Below are positions 48,623-59,910 of a stretch of DNA of 64,000 nucleotides, in pieces. The notes under the pieces are model-generated. The model did no database searches, was not told the DNA's origin, and saw only the letters and a list, made by a program, of their open reading frames with translations. Within the stretch, counting starts at the first letter, position 1. Each line of letters opens with the position of its first letter. The position numbers and the translations under genes are program-made. This DNA is from Adiantum capillus-veneris. Taxonomy: Eukaryota; Streptophyta; Polypodiopsida; Polypodiales; Pteridaceae. The stretch lies in assembly GCA_014529385.2 (NCBI GenBank), contig CM043944.1, positions 84,169,384 through 84,233,383 of the forward strand, given 5' to 3'.

Positions 48623-49946
48623 ATGGATGATGACGAGTTTCTTTCTTCTTTGTCACCCCAGCAGAGACAATGGTACGTGGAGCGTCATCGCTCTGGCGCA
48701 CCATCGCGCGTTCCTACTCCATCCACATCTCCCTCTGTTTCGGAGTCCTCAGCGTGCTCCGAAGCTTCGGTGTCAACGAGACGATCTTCACACTCGTCTA
48801 GGAATCGGGAACCGGCGCTCTAGTGGTGGCGGTGGCGGTGGCGGTTGTTGTGGGGGTGGCGCCACCGATGCTTCCACACCGCCTCGTGTTCGACGAGGCT
48901 CTTTACCCTCCCCTTCTTTGCCCGTCCCGACACCAGCCACAGCATCGCCATCGACACCAGGTTTTGTGCGGCTGAGTGTCGTTCCCCACAGCTACACACC
49001 ACTAGCTACTCCTCCAGGAATCACTCTAATGGACACTCCAAGCTTCGGGGCTCAGACTCCAGTGGAGACACCTGGTGTCCGTACCCCCGTTGACACGCCA
49101 CTAGAGACGCCTGTCAAGACACCCAAGTTCACGCGTCAGGGACGAGAGGACTTGCCTTACTCCGTCGACTTCAGCGGCGGTATCATCTTGGATGATGACA
49201 GAAAGAAGGTGATTTCGCACATGCGTGGTCTTTGCTCTCAGGTGTTTAGACACTACATACTAAACACCTAGAGTGAAGTACCGAATGAATTAAAAGACAG
49301 AGTCACCAGCATGCTTCATGACGAGTTTCCCGTTCCAACACGGGATGACCGCTTCAATGAAGATGTGATGAAGGTTTGAATGCACGAATACTGCAAGCAT
49401 AAGCGTTGCGAAGTGCAAAAAGCAATCAAGCATAGATGGAACAGACCAGATTGGCTAGCCAAAGAAGATTGGAAGCATGCGAAGAAAGAAGCGTGAGAGA
49501 ATCCCGACAAGTGGAAGCAACAAAAGGAGGCAGCCAGAGCGCGAGTAGAGGCAGGGAGCTCGCACCACTTGGGGAGCGGCGGGTGGGCATCATTTGAGGC
49601 CGATTTTGTAAGGTTTTTCGCATCTATGTTCGATAGTTTAGGGTTTATGGGATTTGAAATTCTAACATAATGGATTCTTTGTATGTTTTGACAGTGGTCG
49701 TTTACAGGACGTGATCCCACTCCGTACGAGCGTGAGTACGCAGGCAGGAAGGGCTTAAATGCCCTTATAGACATCCTGACTTCTCGCGGCGGCATGGTTA
49801 GTATTAGGGTTTATTCTTTTCTATTTATTGTATTGTTTTATAAACGTCGCTCGCTATATGTTTATACTTACAATGGGCTAGCTTATTGTTTTCTTTTTCA
49901 GAATTCGACAAATACGCCACTTGGACGCGATGAGACGTCTGATTAG
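48623..49946 (+). pseudogene. CACTA second gene, TNPA/Transposase_24-like
   Basis: It starts MDDDEFLSSLSPQQRQWYVE, followed by a Ser/Pro-rich stretch. A frameshift near 48,810 precedes a glycine run and threonine-proline repeats (VETPGVRTPVDTPLETPVKT). Then SVDFSGGIILDDDRKKVISH, VPNELKDRVTSMLHDEFPVP, KAIKHRWNRPDWLAKEDWKH and WKQQKEAARARVEAGSSHHL match the arrangement of Transposase_24-type proteins. Stops at 49,269 (TAG), 49,377 (TGA) and 49,496 (TGA) interrupt it; each fits C-to-T change from CAG or CGA. GT-AG introns at 49,608-49,694 and 49,797-49,901 keep the frame and give TGRDPTPYEREYAGRKGLN and a short last exon ending at 49,946. Such proteins bind subterminal repeats. Confidence 0.75.
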
Positions 49947-50329
49947 ATGACGTCATTTTAGCCATAGCTAGATAGCATTAGTTTCTTTTTGTCCTAGCTT
50001 ATATATCATGAGAACATGTAACTATGTATTTTTGAAAACCATGTATATTTTTTAAATAATGACAATGGTTTGTAACTATTACATTTGCAATGTTTAACAA
50101 TCAAGTGATTTTGCTGTTGTGTACAATTGTCATTTATTTACTTGCATCAATTCACGCTTGTCATTTTTGTATCTTTATTTTGCAAACAATATGTACTATG
50201 GATGTTCGAGTTAATGATTCTATTGTCTTGTGGGTGACTATTTTGGGTCTATATTTACCTTTGCACTTTTTTTCAAAGGTAAATAGACCAATGAAACATT
50301 CAATATGGTTGATGGGTGGCAGGGCATCC

Positions 50330-50582
50330 AATGCCCTGTCCCCAAAAAATTTTAATATCGAGCGTCGCTATATTAGGCCCTGCAGCATCGCTATAAGCGT
50401 TGCTATCTATGGCCCTGCAGCGTCGCTATATGCGTCGCATATAGCGACGCATATAGCGACGTGAATAGCGACTACTATAGCGACATTCTCTTATAGACTC
50501 TTTTAGCGACGCCGGGGGTTTAAAAAACCCAGTGTATTTTCATCGCTATAAGCATAACAAGAGCACACAACCTCTTGTAGTG
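50330..50582 (-). repeat. Right subterminal repeats and TIR of the CACTA element
   Basis: Many GTCGCTAT/ATAGCGAC words, including the palindrome GTCGCTATATGCG-TCG-CATATAGCGAC around 50,424-50,451. The terminus CTTGTAGTG ends at 50,582. Confidence 0.9.
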
Positions 50583-50585
50583 TAT

Positions 50586-51430
50586 ATAATGTGAGTTCGA
50601 AAGGAGGGGTTTCAAAATGCAAAAATTTTAGGCAATTTAACAGAGATACATTAAAATAAGGGGTTTTTATATTCAATTTTGGCCTAAAATAAGGGGTCAT
50701 TTTATTCATTTAGACATGTTAAAAGAGGGGTTTTTAAATACACCGTGAATGCATGTTATATAGGAGGGTATTGAAAGGTGAACCCCCCGAGAATTTGAGG
50801 CTATTGTAGCTTCTAACTACTATCAAGCAAGGTCATTGGGAGGTATTCTAGAGTAGTAATCAGCATCAGGTTAAATTTTGGCTCATTATTTGACATTTGG
50901 GGCTTTTGATTTGCCATGGCCAATCAACATACCTAGTTGATTGCTCGTTGAAAATTTGAAAGAAAGCCTCACACTGCTATCTTTATCCAAGGTATTTATC
51001 TTAGACTTAAGCATGCATCACATTTTTTATTTTGAGAAGACTACACCCATTATCCCTACTATTGCACCCAACTGGATACTCTCATGGAGGATACTTGCTT
51101 AGCATTTGGCTTGGATGACATCAAAGAACTACTTGATCAATAGAATCTTAGAGCATTCCAAGCATGCATCTCTATTTTGGAGTTAAATTTTGCACACTTG
51201 AATGTGAATATGCTAAAATGTCTGATATAATAGTGCAATTCATGAATCAGGGGACCAAGGGATCTCCATGTGATTAGCCTCAAATTTATTTTGGCTCTAT
51301 ATCTAGTGTGCCAGAGCAAGGCTCCAATCTAGAACCGTTGCCAGATCTCACTTAGAAAGAGGTGGATGAGTTTTTTTTTTTAAACACGAAACCACTATTT
51401 GAGGAGAGGAGAAATATCACAACAAAGATG
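50586..51430. other. No recognisable gene
   Basis: AT-rich sequence right of the CACTA element, no motif-bearing frame. Confidence 0.5.
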
Positions 51431-51439
51431 CGGTAAATA

Positions 51440-51640
51440 TCTTCTAGGGTAAATGGGATAATATCCATGGTCTTCCTTGGACTTTGCATGTGGCCAAAGC
51501 ACTACAAACTAGGTTAACACTAGAAGGTGAAGCTTATAAATGGTGGATATCACTCAATGATAAGGGCATCATGGTTCACACATGGTTTGCCTTCAAGGAT
51601 GTGTTTGGAAAATAATTTACTAATAGACGGATAGAAATTG
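51440..51640 (+). pseudogene. Ty3/gypsy gag fragment
   Basis: The plus strand reads AKALQTRLTLEGEAYKWWIS and then HTWFAFKDVFGK-stop-FTNRR. The AYKWW...TW..F...F pattern is the core of Retrotrans_gag. About 65 codons only. Confidence 0.55.
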
Positions 51641-51714
51641 GAATGCAAGGGATAAGTGTTCTATGTGTCAACATAGAGCTTGACATCTCAACACTCCCCC
51701 TCAATCTCAATGCC

Positions 51715-51860
51715 ATCTCTCATATGTCAAGCATTTCTCAAAACCATTGATTTCTTTCTCCAAGGGCCTTCGTGAAGATAAATACAAATTGCTCATCTAG
51801 CGTCACATACTCAAGGTCAATATATTGCATGTCAAGACCCCCTCTCTCATGAATTGGTAA
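51715..51860 (-). pseudogene. Copia RNase H C-terminal scrap
   Basis: The minus strand reads IDLEYVTLDEQFVFIFTKAL and GERNQWF, matching the end of copia pol (EYVPTEEQxADIFTKxL). It lies just left of an LTR-like sequence but reads away from it. Confidence 0.6.
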
Positions 51861-51867
51861 TGAACTA

Positions 51868-52145
51868 TAGGGCTCAACGGCTATGGCAGGTGCTGTTAGA
51901 GTTTGACCATGGTGAAAGAGAGAGAGAGGGCAAGAAAGCAAAGAACGAGGGAGAAGGAGAGAGCAGATTGACAAAGAATAATTGCAGGCTAATTTAATTG
52001 GCTGAAGACCACTTACATATATAGGAAACTACGACTAAAATTAGCCATTCCTTTACCATGCAAACTCCACAAGACCAGTGATGTGCATTAGCTTGTTTTG
52101 ACATAGCCCAATCCCATGGGTTAGACTAGGGCTTGAACCCAAAAA
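51868..52145 (-). mobile_element. Degenerate copia LTR, copy 1
   Basis: Similar along its length to 53,038-53,309: AGGGCTCAACGGCTATGG, GA-rich middle, ACTTACATATATAGGAAACT and GGGCTTGAACCCA. To its right on the minus strand lies GGTTTGAGGGGGAG, a polypurine tract in the right place for a 3' LTR. Confidence 0.65.
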
Positions 52146-53037
52146 TCTCCCCCTCAAACCCCAACCACTGACAATGGGCTAATTAAAGACCATGGAAGAG
52201 TTCAACAGACCACCTAAAACAATGAGTAGGTGCCTCCTCCCTTGACAAAAACATCCGGGTGTGTGTACTTTCCTTGGAGAACAATCAGAGTGCGACAATA
52301 AGAAATCAACCAAACACACAAATATGGGAGGTCTTACCACTTCTTCTGTGATAGTGTCTCTATTTGTACAATTTTATTGAACAAAATCCTGACAATTGAT
52401 AACGTAAAAACAAAACTATGATAGGAAATTGTTGCTGATAAAAACAAATCTTTGAATCTTTGTACTAGATTCTTGAAACAAACCATTTGCATAGTGATTG
52501 TGTGTCTCCTAAAAAATTGGTGATCCATGTATCTTCTTGCTTCATTTGATTTCTTTGCCAATTTGACATCTGGCCTCTTAAACATCTTGCATACTTTTAT
52601 ATGTATCTTCTATGGTTATTCTAGTTGTGCATCAACAATTAAGAAATACCCTTTGCAGTTGTTGGCAATGTTGTTTCTACAAGTGAACAAACTAGAAAAC
52701 AATGTAGCATGTTGAAGTGTTGTTGTATTGCAGGCACCAAATCATAGATGGGGGAGTTTTGAAATTGTTAACAAGTGCTCACAAGACCGTCATGATCACC
52801 ACCATGCAGTGTTTTGAGATGCTATGAAAAACTATCAACAATCTCACCCACCACTTCCTTGAGAGTTTCAAAAAACTGCGATATAATTGTCCTTGAACTA
52901 TACCTTCTTCAACACCTTGGCCTAGTAGCATTTTAGATGCAATTTACCGCTGACAACGTCTCACCTTGCCTGTGTTGTGCGCTTTGATATGATGTTTAAA
53001 TCATTTCCGACTAGGAGCACCTTGGAATGATACTACT
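52146..53037. other. No recognisable gene
   Basis: Between two LTR-like copies. It contains the PPT-like CTCCCCCTCAAACC at 52,148-52,161 and otherwise no coding motif, so it may be a decayed interior. Confidence 0.4.
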
Positions 53038-53309
53038 TGTAGGGCTCAATAGCTATGGTGAGTGGTGCAAGAGCTTGACCATGGTGAGAGAGAGGGTGAG
53101 AAAGTAGAGAACAAGGAAGAAGGAGAGAGAAAATCAACAAAGAACAATTGCATGCTATTTTAATTGATTGAAGACCACTTACATATATAGGAAACTATGA
53201 CTACAATTATCCATTTGTTTACCATGCAAAATAAAAAAAGACCAGTGGTGTGCATCATCTTGTTGATAGAGCCCATTCCCATATGCTAGACTAGGGCTTG
53301 AACCCAACA
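53038..53309 (-). mobile_element. Copia LTR, copy 2
   Basis: 272 bp from TGTAGGGCTC to GAACCCAACA in plus coordinates, with TG...CA ends. The same family as copy 1 and as the partial copy at 54,642-54,820. Confidence 0.7.
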
Positions 53310-53329
53310 CTGAGCTAAGTTTATGTTGT

Positions 53330-54480
53330 TAAGGTTGTCATAGTAGATGAGAACTCGCCTTTGTACCTATACTCCAAATTCTTGAAGTAGAAATCCCAGT
53401 CATGCTACAGAAAAAATCATGGCAATGTGCCTACAAAAAAGTTAAAAAAAGCACATGCTACCTATAATAAATCCATTGCAAACCATGCTAACTTACATGC
53501 CACTATATCAACACCCTTGTACTCTACCTCTATACTCAATAGAGAAACCGTAGGTTACTTCTTGATACTCCATATGATAGCCTCATTTTTGAGAATCCAG
53601 TGGTAGACATCCAATCGTATGTGCTACTAGCCCAATCCACATCTCTATAATCATAGAGCTAGAACTAACCATTAGCCCTATAAAAGAGTGTATAATCCAA
53701 ATTAGCACTCACACTACATCTAAGCGTGGCTTCCTAGGAGACTGCATAATTGACTCACCAAACCAACTTTGTAGATCAAGTTTGAATGTGAGATGGTCAA
53801 ATAGATTAAACTACTCACAATCTTCATATACATGGGAGCCTTGGGGGGTCACCCATAGGTATGTTAATATAGCACGTGAGTTCAACATAATGGTTTTTTT
53901 ATTAGAAAAAATTAACATCAGTACATTAACAAAAGGAGGTTTTTTTTCATTTTGAGAAAAAATCCATAAGTTTCTTAATGAAAAGGGATTTTTATATTAC
54001 TTTAAAACGTGTAAGTATAGGGACTTTTTACTACCCTATGAATGCACATGATATAGTCAATCTCATGTACTAAGTGACCCCCCCGAGATGGTAGCATTCT
54101 CAAGTACTTGACCTACATCATTCCCCAACTTCAACTTCAAATTCTCATCCAAGGGCATCACAATAGACCTACAATCAATCATACCATACTTTTTCAACAT
54201 GTCCAAAGTTGTCTTTGTGACACCTATACACCCTCTTCTATGCAAAGAATTTTAAGGCCCAAGAAATATTGTAAGTCACCTAAGCCTTTTCATCTCAAAA
54301 TCCTACATAAGTCTAGCATGTACACCCTCTACTTCAGCCACATTATCACCTTCAACAATCAAGTATTCCACATAGATGCATATCACCACAGTTCTTGCCT
54401 CATTCTTTCCCCTTATGCTCTCACACGCACCAGAGATGAAGAGACTGCTCTATCGATGTCTCTGTGTCATATCTTCTCCT
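53330..54480 (-). pseudogene. Copia RT-RNase H remnant, unit 1
   Basis: On the minus strand, from about 54,400 the frame reads ICIYVEYLIVEGDNVAEVEG, the RT active-site region with YVEY where YVDD is expected. It continues FLGLKILCIEEGV and MLKKYGMIDCRSIVMPLDEN (54,245-54,063). Further left, VDWASSTYDWMSTTGF and IIWSIKK-stop-PTVSLLSIEVEY are RNase H blocks, and YYDNLNNINLA is the third. It ends near the LTR at 53,309. Many frameshifts; clearly dead. Confidence 0.7.
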
Positions 54481-54501
54481 TCTCCACAACACACTCACAA
54501 T

Positions 54502-54513
54502 TGGTATCAAAGC
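54502..54513 (+). other. Copia-type PBS on the plus strand, unit 1
   Basis: TGGTATCAAAGC differs by one base from the initiator-Met site TGGTATCAGAGC. It is preceded by ACACACTCACAAT, which could be the end of an LTR. Its orientation is opposite to the RT remnant beside it. Confidence 0.5.
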
Positions 54514-54641
54514 TTGGCGATTGGGTAGCTTCATTGATTGCATAATCATGAAGTTCAATGAGAGATAAGATCTTTATAAGACCATCTGCAAAGCAAGAAA
54601 TCAAGTGTACATGTTGTGTACTATAGTATTTGTGTATTGTG

Positions 54642-54830
54642 AATCAACAAAGAACAATTGCATGCTATTTTAATTGATTGAAGACCACTTACATATATAG
54701 GAAACTATGACTACAATTATCCATTTGTTTACCATGCAAAATAAAAAAAGACCAGTGGTGTGCATCATCTTGTTGATAGAGCCCAATCCCATATGCTAGA
54801 CTAGGGCTTGAACCCAACACTGAGCTAAGT
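54642..54830 (-). mobile_element. Partial copia LTR, copy 3
   Basis: Starts inside the LTR because the tandem duplication began there; ends with GAACCCAACA. Confidence 0.7.
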
Positions 54831-54839
54831 TTATGTTGT

Positions 54840-55587
54840 TAAGGTTGTCATAGTAGATGAGAACTGGCCTTTGTACCTGTACTCCAAATTCTTGAAGTAG
54901 AAATCACAATCATGCTACAGAAAAAAGCATGGAAATGTGCCTACAAAAATGTTAAAAAAAGCACATGCTACCTATAATAAATCCATTACAAACCATGCTA
55001 ACTTACATGTCACTATAGCAACACCCTTCTACTCTACCTCTATACTCAATAGAGAAACCGTAGGTTACTTCTTGATACTCCATATGATAGCCTCATTTTC
55101 GAGAATCCAGTGGTAGACATCCAATCGTATGTGCTACTAGCCCAATCCGCATCTCTATAATCATAGAGCTAGAACTAACCATTAGCCCTATAAAAGAGTG
55201 TATAATCCAAATTAGCACTCACACTACATCTAAGCGTGGCTTCCTAGGAGACTGCATAATTGACTCACCAAACCAACTTTGTAGCTCAAGTTTGAATGTG
55301 AGATGGTCAAATAGATTAAACTACTCAAAATCTTCATATACATGGTAGCCTTGGGGGGTCACCCATAGGTATGTTAATAAAGCACTGAGTTCAACATAAT
55401 GGTTTTTTTATAAGAAAAAATTAACATCAGTACATTAACAAAAGGAGGTTTTTTTTTTCATTTTGAGAAAAAATCCATAAGTTTCTTAATGAAAAGGGAT
55501 TTTTATATTACTTTAAAATGTGTAAGTATAGGGACTTTTTACTACCCTATGAAGGCACATGATATAGTCAATCTCATGTACTAAGTG

Positions 55588-55623
<36 letters not shown>

Positions 55624-56000
55624 AGATGGTAGCATTCTCAAGTACTTGACCTACATCATTCCCCAACTTCAACTTCAAATTCTCATCCAAGGGCATCACA
55701 ATAGACCTACAATCAATCATACCATACTTTCTCAACATGTCCAAAGTTGTCTTTGTTACACCTATACACCCTCTTCTATGCAAAGAATTTTAAGGCCCAA
55801 GAAATATTGTAAGTCACCTAAGCCTTTTCATCTCAAAATCCTACATAAGTCTAGCATGTACACCCTCGACTTCAGCCACATTATCACCTTCAAGAATCAA
55901 GTATTCCACATAGATGAATATCACCACAGTTCTTGCCTCATTCTTTCCCCTTATGCTCTCACACGCACCAGAGATGAAGAGACTGCTCTATCGATGTCTC
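54840..56000 (-). pseudogene. Copia RT-RNase H remnant, unit 2
   Basis: The duplicate of the remnant at 53,330-54,480, with the same YVEY-type block and MLRKYGMIDCRSIVMPLDEN near 55,730. The 34-C tract reads as a glycine run on this strand. Confidence 0.7.
55589..55622. repeat. Poly-C tract (34 C)
   Basis: The equivalent site in unit 1 has 7 C. Confidence 0.9.
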
Positions 56001-56039
56001 TGTGTCATATCTTCTCCTTCTCCACAACACACTCACAAT

Positions 56040-56051
56040 TGGTATCAAAGC
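56040..56051 (+). other. Copia-type PBS on the plus strand, unit 2
   Basis: TGGTATCAAAGC, the duplicate of 54,502-54,513. Confidence 0.5.
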
Positions 56052-56203
56052 TTGGCGATTGGGTAGCTTCATTGATTGCATAATCATGAATTTCAATGAG
56101 AGATAAGATCTTTATAAGACCATCTGCAAAGCAAGAAATCAAGTGTACATGATGTTGTGTACTATAGTATTTGTGTATTGTGAATGTTAGAGACTCTGGA
56201 GGC

Positions 56204-57123
56204 TGTTGGGGGTCCCATCGTTGCAATAGCTCCTATGACCAACAAAATTATCAATCCGGAGGGATGAGCTACCCGGCTAGGGCATGGAAACACTCACACG
56301 GTTAGTGAGCTAATCTTTGGCAACACAAATGGTTAACTCTACAAGGTGAGCTTCTTGGCCTATGGAGGAGCTAATCCGCAATGAAGGGCAATCTCCATAT
56401 CCACTTCTCTTCACCTCTAATCAACCCAATCACACACACTACGATTGCAAGACACACACAACACTAATCCTATCATGCAACACACTAATCGCAAGCACAC
56501 ACACATAGATCTATCGAGCACCACACTCCAATCAAACCTACATGCACACACAAGCAAAAGAGGGCAAGCACACAAGATTAGAGAGGGATTAACCACTAAT
56601 TAGTGTAGATCTAGCTAATCTAAGCATCATAGGAAATCATAAGAAGCATGAGAGAGGCATAGTGAGAGAGAATGAATCATTGATTAGTGTTAATCAAGTC
56701 TCATGAGCAAGGAGAAGCTCAAGTACTCCATAGCCACACACCTCAAGAGCTCTCACCAAAGAGTGCTCTCAACAAATGACTTGAGAACCCTAATTTCTTT
56801 TACACACTGCCTTATATACCTAGGGTAAAAATATGCAATGTCGGGCGCCCAAGGCCTTTAGGGTTCACCACTTACTGAATCTGCTACCTAGGCACACTAA
56901 CTGACCTGTTCTTTACAGCTTGGAACTCCCATTGAGCCCGTAACACATTAAAATATTACAATGGCTTGAAATAATTCGGGATTTTACAATATGTGACCAT
57001 TTTGGAAAACATGAAAAATGTGTAACTCCAATATTTACTGCTTCTTTGCATTCATCCTCGATGTGCATCCGTATGTCTTCGGTCTTTAGCAGTTTTTGTT
57101 AAGTGACGTTGACTCAGTTAACA
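56204..57123 (-). repeat. 3' LTR of the right-end element
   Basis: 920 bp; in plus coordinates it starts TGTTGGGGGTCCC and ends CAGTTAACA. The start of the copy at 63,306 reads TATTGGAGGTCCC, so the terminal dinucleotide is mutated there. Confidence 0.9.
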
Positions 57124-57161
57124 TTCCCCCCTTCCTATTTTAGTGCCCGTCCTCGGGCACT
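57124..57161 (-). other. Polypurine tract with adjacent hairpin
   Basis: On the minus strand AAAATAGGAAGGGGGGAA directly precedes the LTR start TGTTAACTGAG. Just upstream of it, AGTGCCCG and CGGGCACT (57,142-57,161) form a perfect 8-bp stem with a 4-base loop. Confidence 0.85.
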
Positions 57162-58100
57162 GTTGAAAAGTGTCCGTGGAGGCTAGGGAAGGTTTTTGAT
57201 TGGTTGTTGATGGGCTGATTTCTTCATTGGTCGTTGGATTTGTTGATGAGGTTCAATTTGCTGCAACATCTTCATTGGTCCGAATATGTCTGATATGAGA
57301 AATGATGTTGCATTTGTCCGTTGTAATAGCGTAATGAGGAGGCTTCTGTTTATTTTTAAAAAGTATGTACAAGGGAAGTGGAACAATGAGGTTCTAAATT
57401 AGGGTCTAATACATGGATGACCAAAGGGAAAAAACCCAGTGGAAAAAAAGTGCCTTTGAGATACGCGCATTATTGGAGTAGTTTTTAGCATGGGAAATAT
57501 TAATAAAGTACTCAAGGGGTGATTTGCTGATAGATATGGAGGTAAAAAGGCAGCAAATATGAAAGGGTAGCATGATGGAACATTGGTTTGTCTATTGTAG
57601 TCCACTCAAGGTGCATAGGTGGAAGCAAAAAAGAGTTTCTAATGCATATGTCCGATGATGGGACATCCTATTTATGCATACACAGAAATGCATGGAAAAC
57701 AATATGCTGTGCAAGAAAGATTTTGAGGGGTTCTTCAAAAAGATGGTGTAGCTATAAAAGCATATGACATGGCTTTGCAAGCTGGCACCCCTTCAAGAAT
57801 GGTTTTCGTTGACGAGGATATGTGCTCTCATCTTACTCTGCACTGTGCGTGAGTGTTGGACTCTACGACACTCCACCAATTGTAAGTTAATAGACTTTGA
57901 CTCTTATGCTCACCTCATCCAGCATGATCAACACAACTTAGGTATGCTCAACTCTTCCAGCTTGAGCATAACCTAATAACTATGACTCTTAGCACATAGT
58001 TTAATATAACTTGAAGCTTTGGGACTAATGCTTTTCTCATTTCATGGCTCAGCAGCCCGACTTTGACTATGCCAAAGGGTGTTTTTGGCACCATGGTGAC
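57162..58100. other. Non-coding interior
   Basis: Short frames without motifs on both strands. In a complete element the end of pol would be expected here. Confidence 0.5.
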
Positions 58101-59270
58101 TTGACTTTTCACATTCTTGTGCTTACTACAAACATTTCTTTAGGTAAAAGTAAGCTTGAATCCTCAAAAAGAGGATTAGTGAAGGACCAAGTTGGCATTG
58201 AAGGTTTCTTTTGCCGTACCTTTTTATCTTTTTTGAATCTGCACTCATGTTGGTTGGGTTTCCCTTTGTTGCCTGCAAAGACTCCATTATCTGTTTGATT
58301 CTCCAATTAGGCATGTTGTAAGAAGTCTTTGATGTTGTTGTAGGCCTCTGTTGATCGTTGACATTTGACTTTTGAATAGGAGCATTGGAAGTCTTAGGAA
58401 TCCAAATCTCTTGAGGACCTTTGTATCTCCATTGTTGACTTTGCTTCATTCTAGGTCTTGTTGAGTTCTTGAGATCTTCAAGCATGTCTGGTGTAGTTGC
58501 AGTTTGCTTGCGATTGACTGGTAGCCAAATCTTTGTATAGCCCATGTTGAATCCTTGTCCAAGAGAAACATTCTTTGAGATCTGTCTTTGTTCTGTATCC
58601 TCTTGTAAGTTGTGCTTGACTTTACCATCTTTCAATGTTGCTTTTTTGTATACCTACTGCTTAGGTATCCTAGGATATTGTCAAGGTTGATACCTTGTGG
58701 GCCTTCTTTCTTGGGAGGGTCCTGACTTCACTTCATATGCTCTAACTTGCGGTTTTGGTACCCATATTTGTCTGCTACCTCCATAGTACTCCTGTTCCTT
58801 TAAAGTCCATTGTGATGCTATCCATCCCATGTGTTTGTCTTTCTGTGTTGATTACCCGTCCTTAATCCAAATCGGATCATTGACTTTGACAAATCTGCTC
58901 TGAACAAACACTTGTTTGACTTTCCTTTGCTTTCTTGAGTACTTTGGCTGATATATCTTTGTTTTTCTGGATGTCTCCTTATTGGTTTCAGTTGGGTCAG
59001 TAGGTGACTTGAAGTTTTGAAAGCCTGACTTGCTTGAAGAAGCTGATCCATGAGAGTTCTTTGATGTAGAGGCATATGCTCTCACAACTTCTTTGCTAAT
59101 CGGTGGAAGCTCCACTTTGGCCTTACCTTTGTCTGCAAGATTTGTCTTTGATTCTTGTGACTTTTTCAACTTTGAATCTAGCATTAACGGCACCTGTAAA
59201 TGTTGCTTGCTACCTCTTGGAAAAGAGAGTATTAGCATTGTATCTTCTTTGTAGGCCTTGTGTTGGTCTA
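58100..59270 (-). pseudogene. Coding remnant with repeated IWxP-type motifs
   Basis: Minus frames at 59,238-58,852 and 58,635-58,126 continue from the protease region. Four spaced motifs share a Trp: DPIWIKDG, SRQIWVPKPQ, TKIWLPVNRK and QEIWIPKTSN. The rest is Lys/Gln/Ser-rich and low complexity (RAYASTSKNSHGSASSSKSG). Several stops separate the pieces. I do not recognise the domain; the Trp repeats may be short binding motifs. Confidence 0.45.
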
Positions 59271-59274
59271 ACCA

Positions 59275-59910
59275 CTAATGCCCAAGGATGACATCTGCAA
59301 GCATTTCCTTTGAAGGCGTCACCTGAAACTTTACTTGCTCTTCATGATTTTGGATGCTAAGGGTAGCAACCATCTCTTTTTGGCTTGTAGCCTTACCCAT
59401 GATTTCTCTATTACTTGGCTTTCCTTGACTAATCTCTAGAATACTCTGGATGTTATCTGCAATCATATTGCAATTCTCTTCTTTATCCAGTAGAGCATTG
59501 CATCTGACACCTGCTCCTTTTGTACTGCTAAGAACTACAACTATTCTCATTGCTGGTTCTATTGACGATTTATGTCCTGATTTTTCCATGGTCTCATCTT
59601 GATCTAATTGTGTCTCTATGAAGGGTGGGTTGAGACTTTGTGTTCCACTCTGATTTGCATCAGCTGATTTGACTAGCAGTGTCTGATTGATCTTTGGGCT
59701 TCCTATTTCTTCTTGTTTGTCTGCAACCCCGTTCTTCTTAACTTCTGGCTTTGGTGGCATTCTTTGCTCAATAGCTATTGTGGTTGCTCTTTGTTCTGTT
59801 TGATCTGAACTTGCTATTATCTGATTATCTTTAAGATCTTCTAAAGTTTTGTTTGATGGAGATGAATCATCCTCAATAAGATTTGCTTTGATATAAGTCT
59901 CCATTTTAAC
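59275..59910 (-). pseudogene. Retropepsin-like protease remnant
   Basis: The 209-codon frame starts METYIKANLIEDD with an acidic, Gln-rich N-terminal part. Its C-terminal part reads GAGVRCNALLDKEENCNMIA and later VTPSKEMLADVILGH, then after a stop WLDQHKAYKEDTMLI. This matches retroviral-type aspartic proteases, in which ALxDTGAxxNxI is followed by a DxILGxxWL block. The catalytic triad DTG reads DKE, so activity is unlikely even without the stop. In gypsy elements this domain lies between gag and RT; here no RT follows. Confidence 0.65.

Larger units (their letters stand above)
53132..56183. repeat. 1.5 kb tandem duplication
   Basis: Unit 1 (53,132-54,641) and unit 2 (54,642-56,183) start AATCAACAAAGAACAATTG and agree almost completely over their whole length. 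The main difference is a C-tract: 7 C at 54,078-54,084 and 34 C at 55,589-55,622. Each unit carries an LTR part, a copia RNase H/RT remnant and a plus-strand PBS. Confidence 0.95.
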
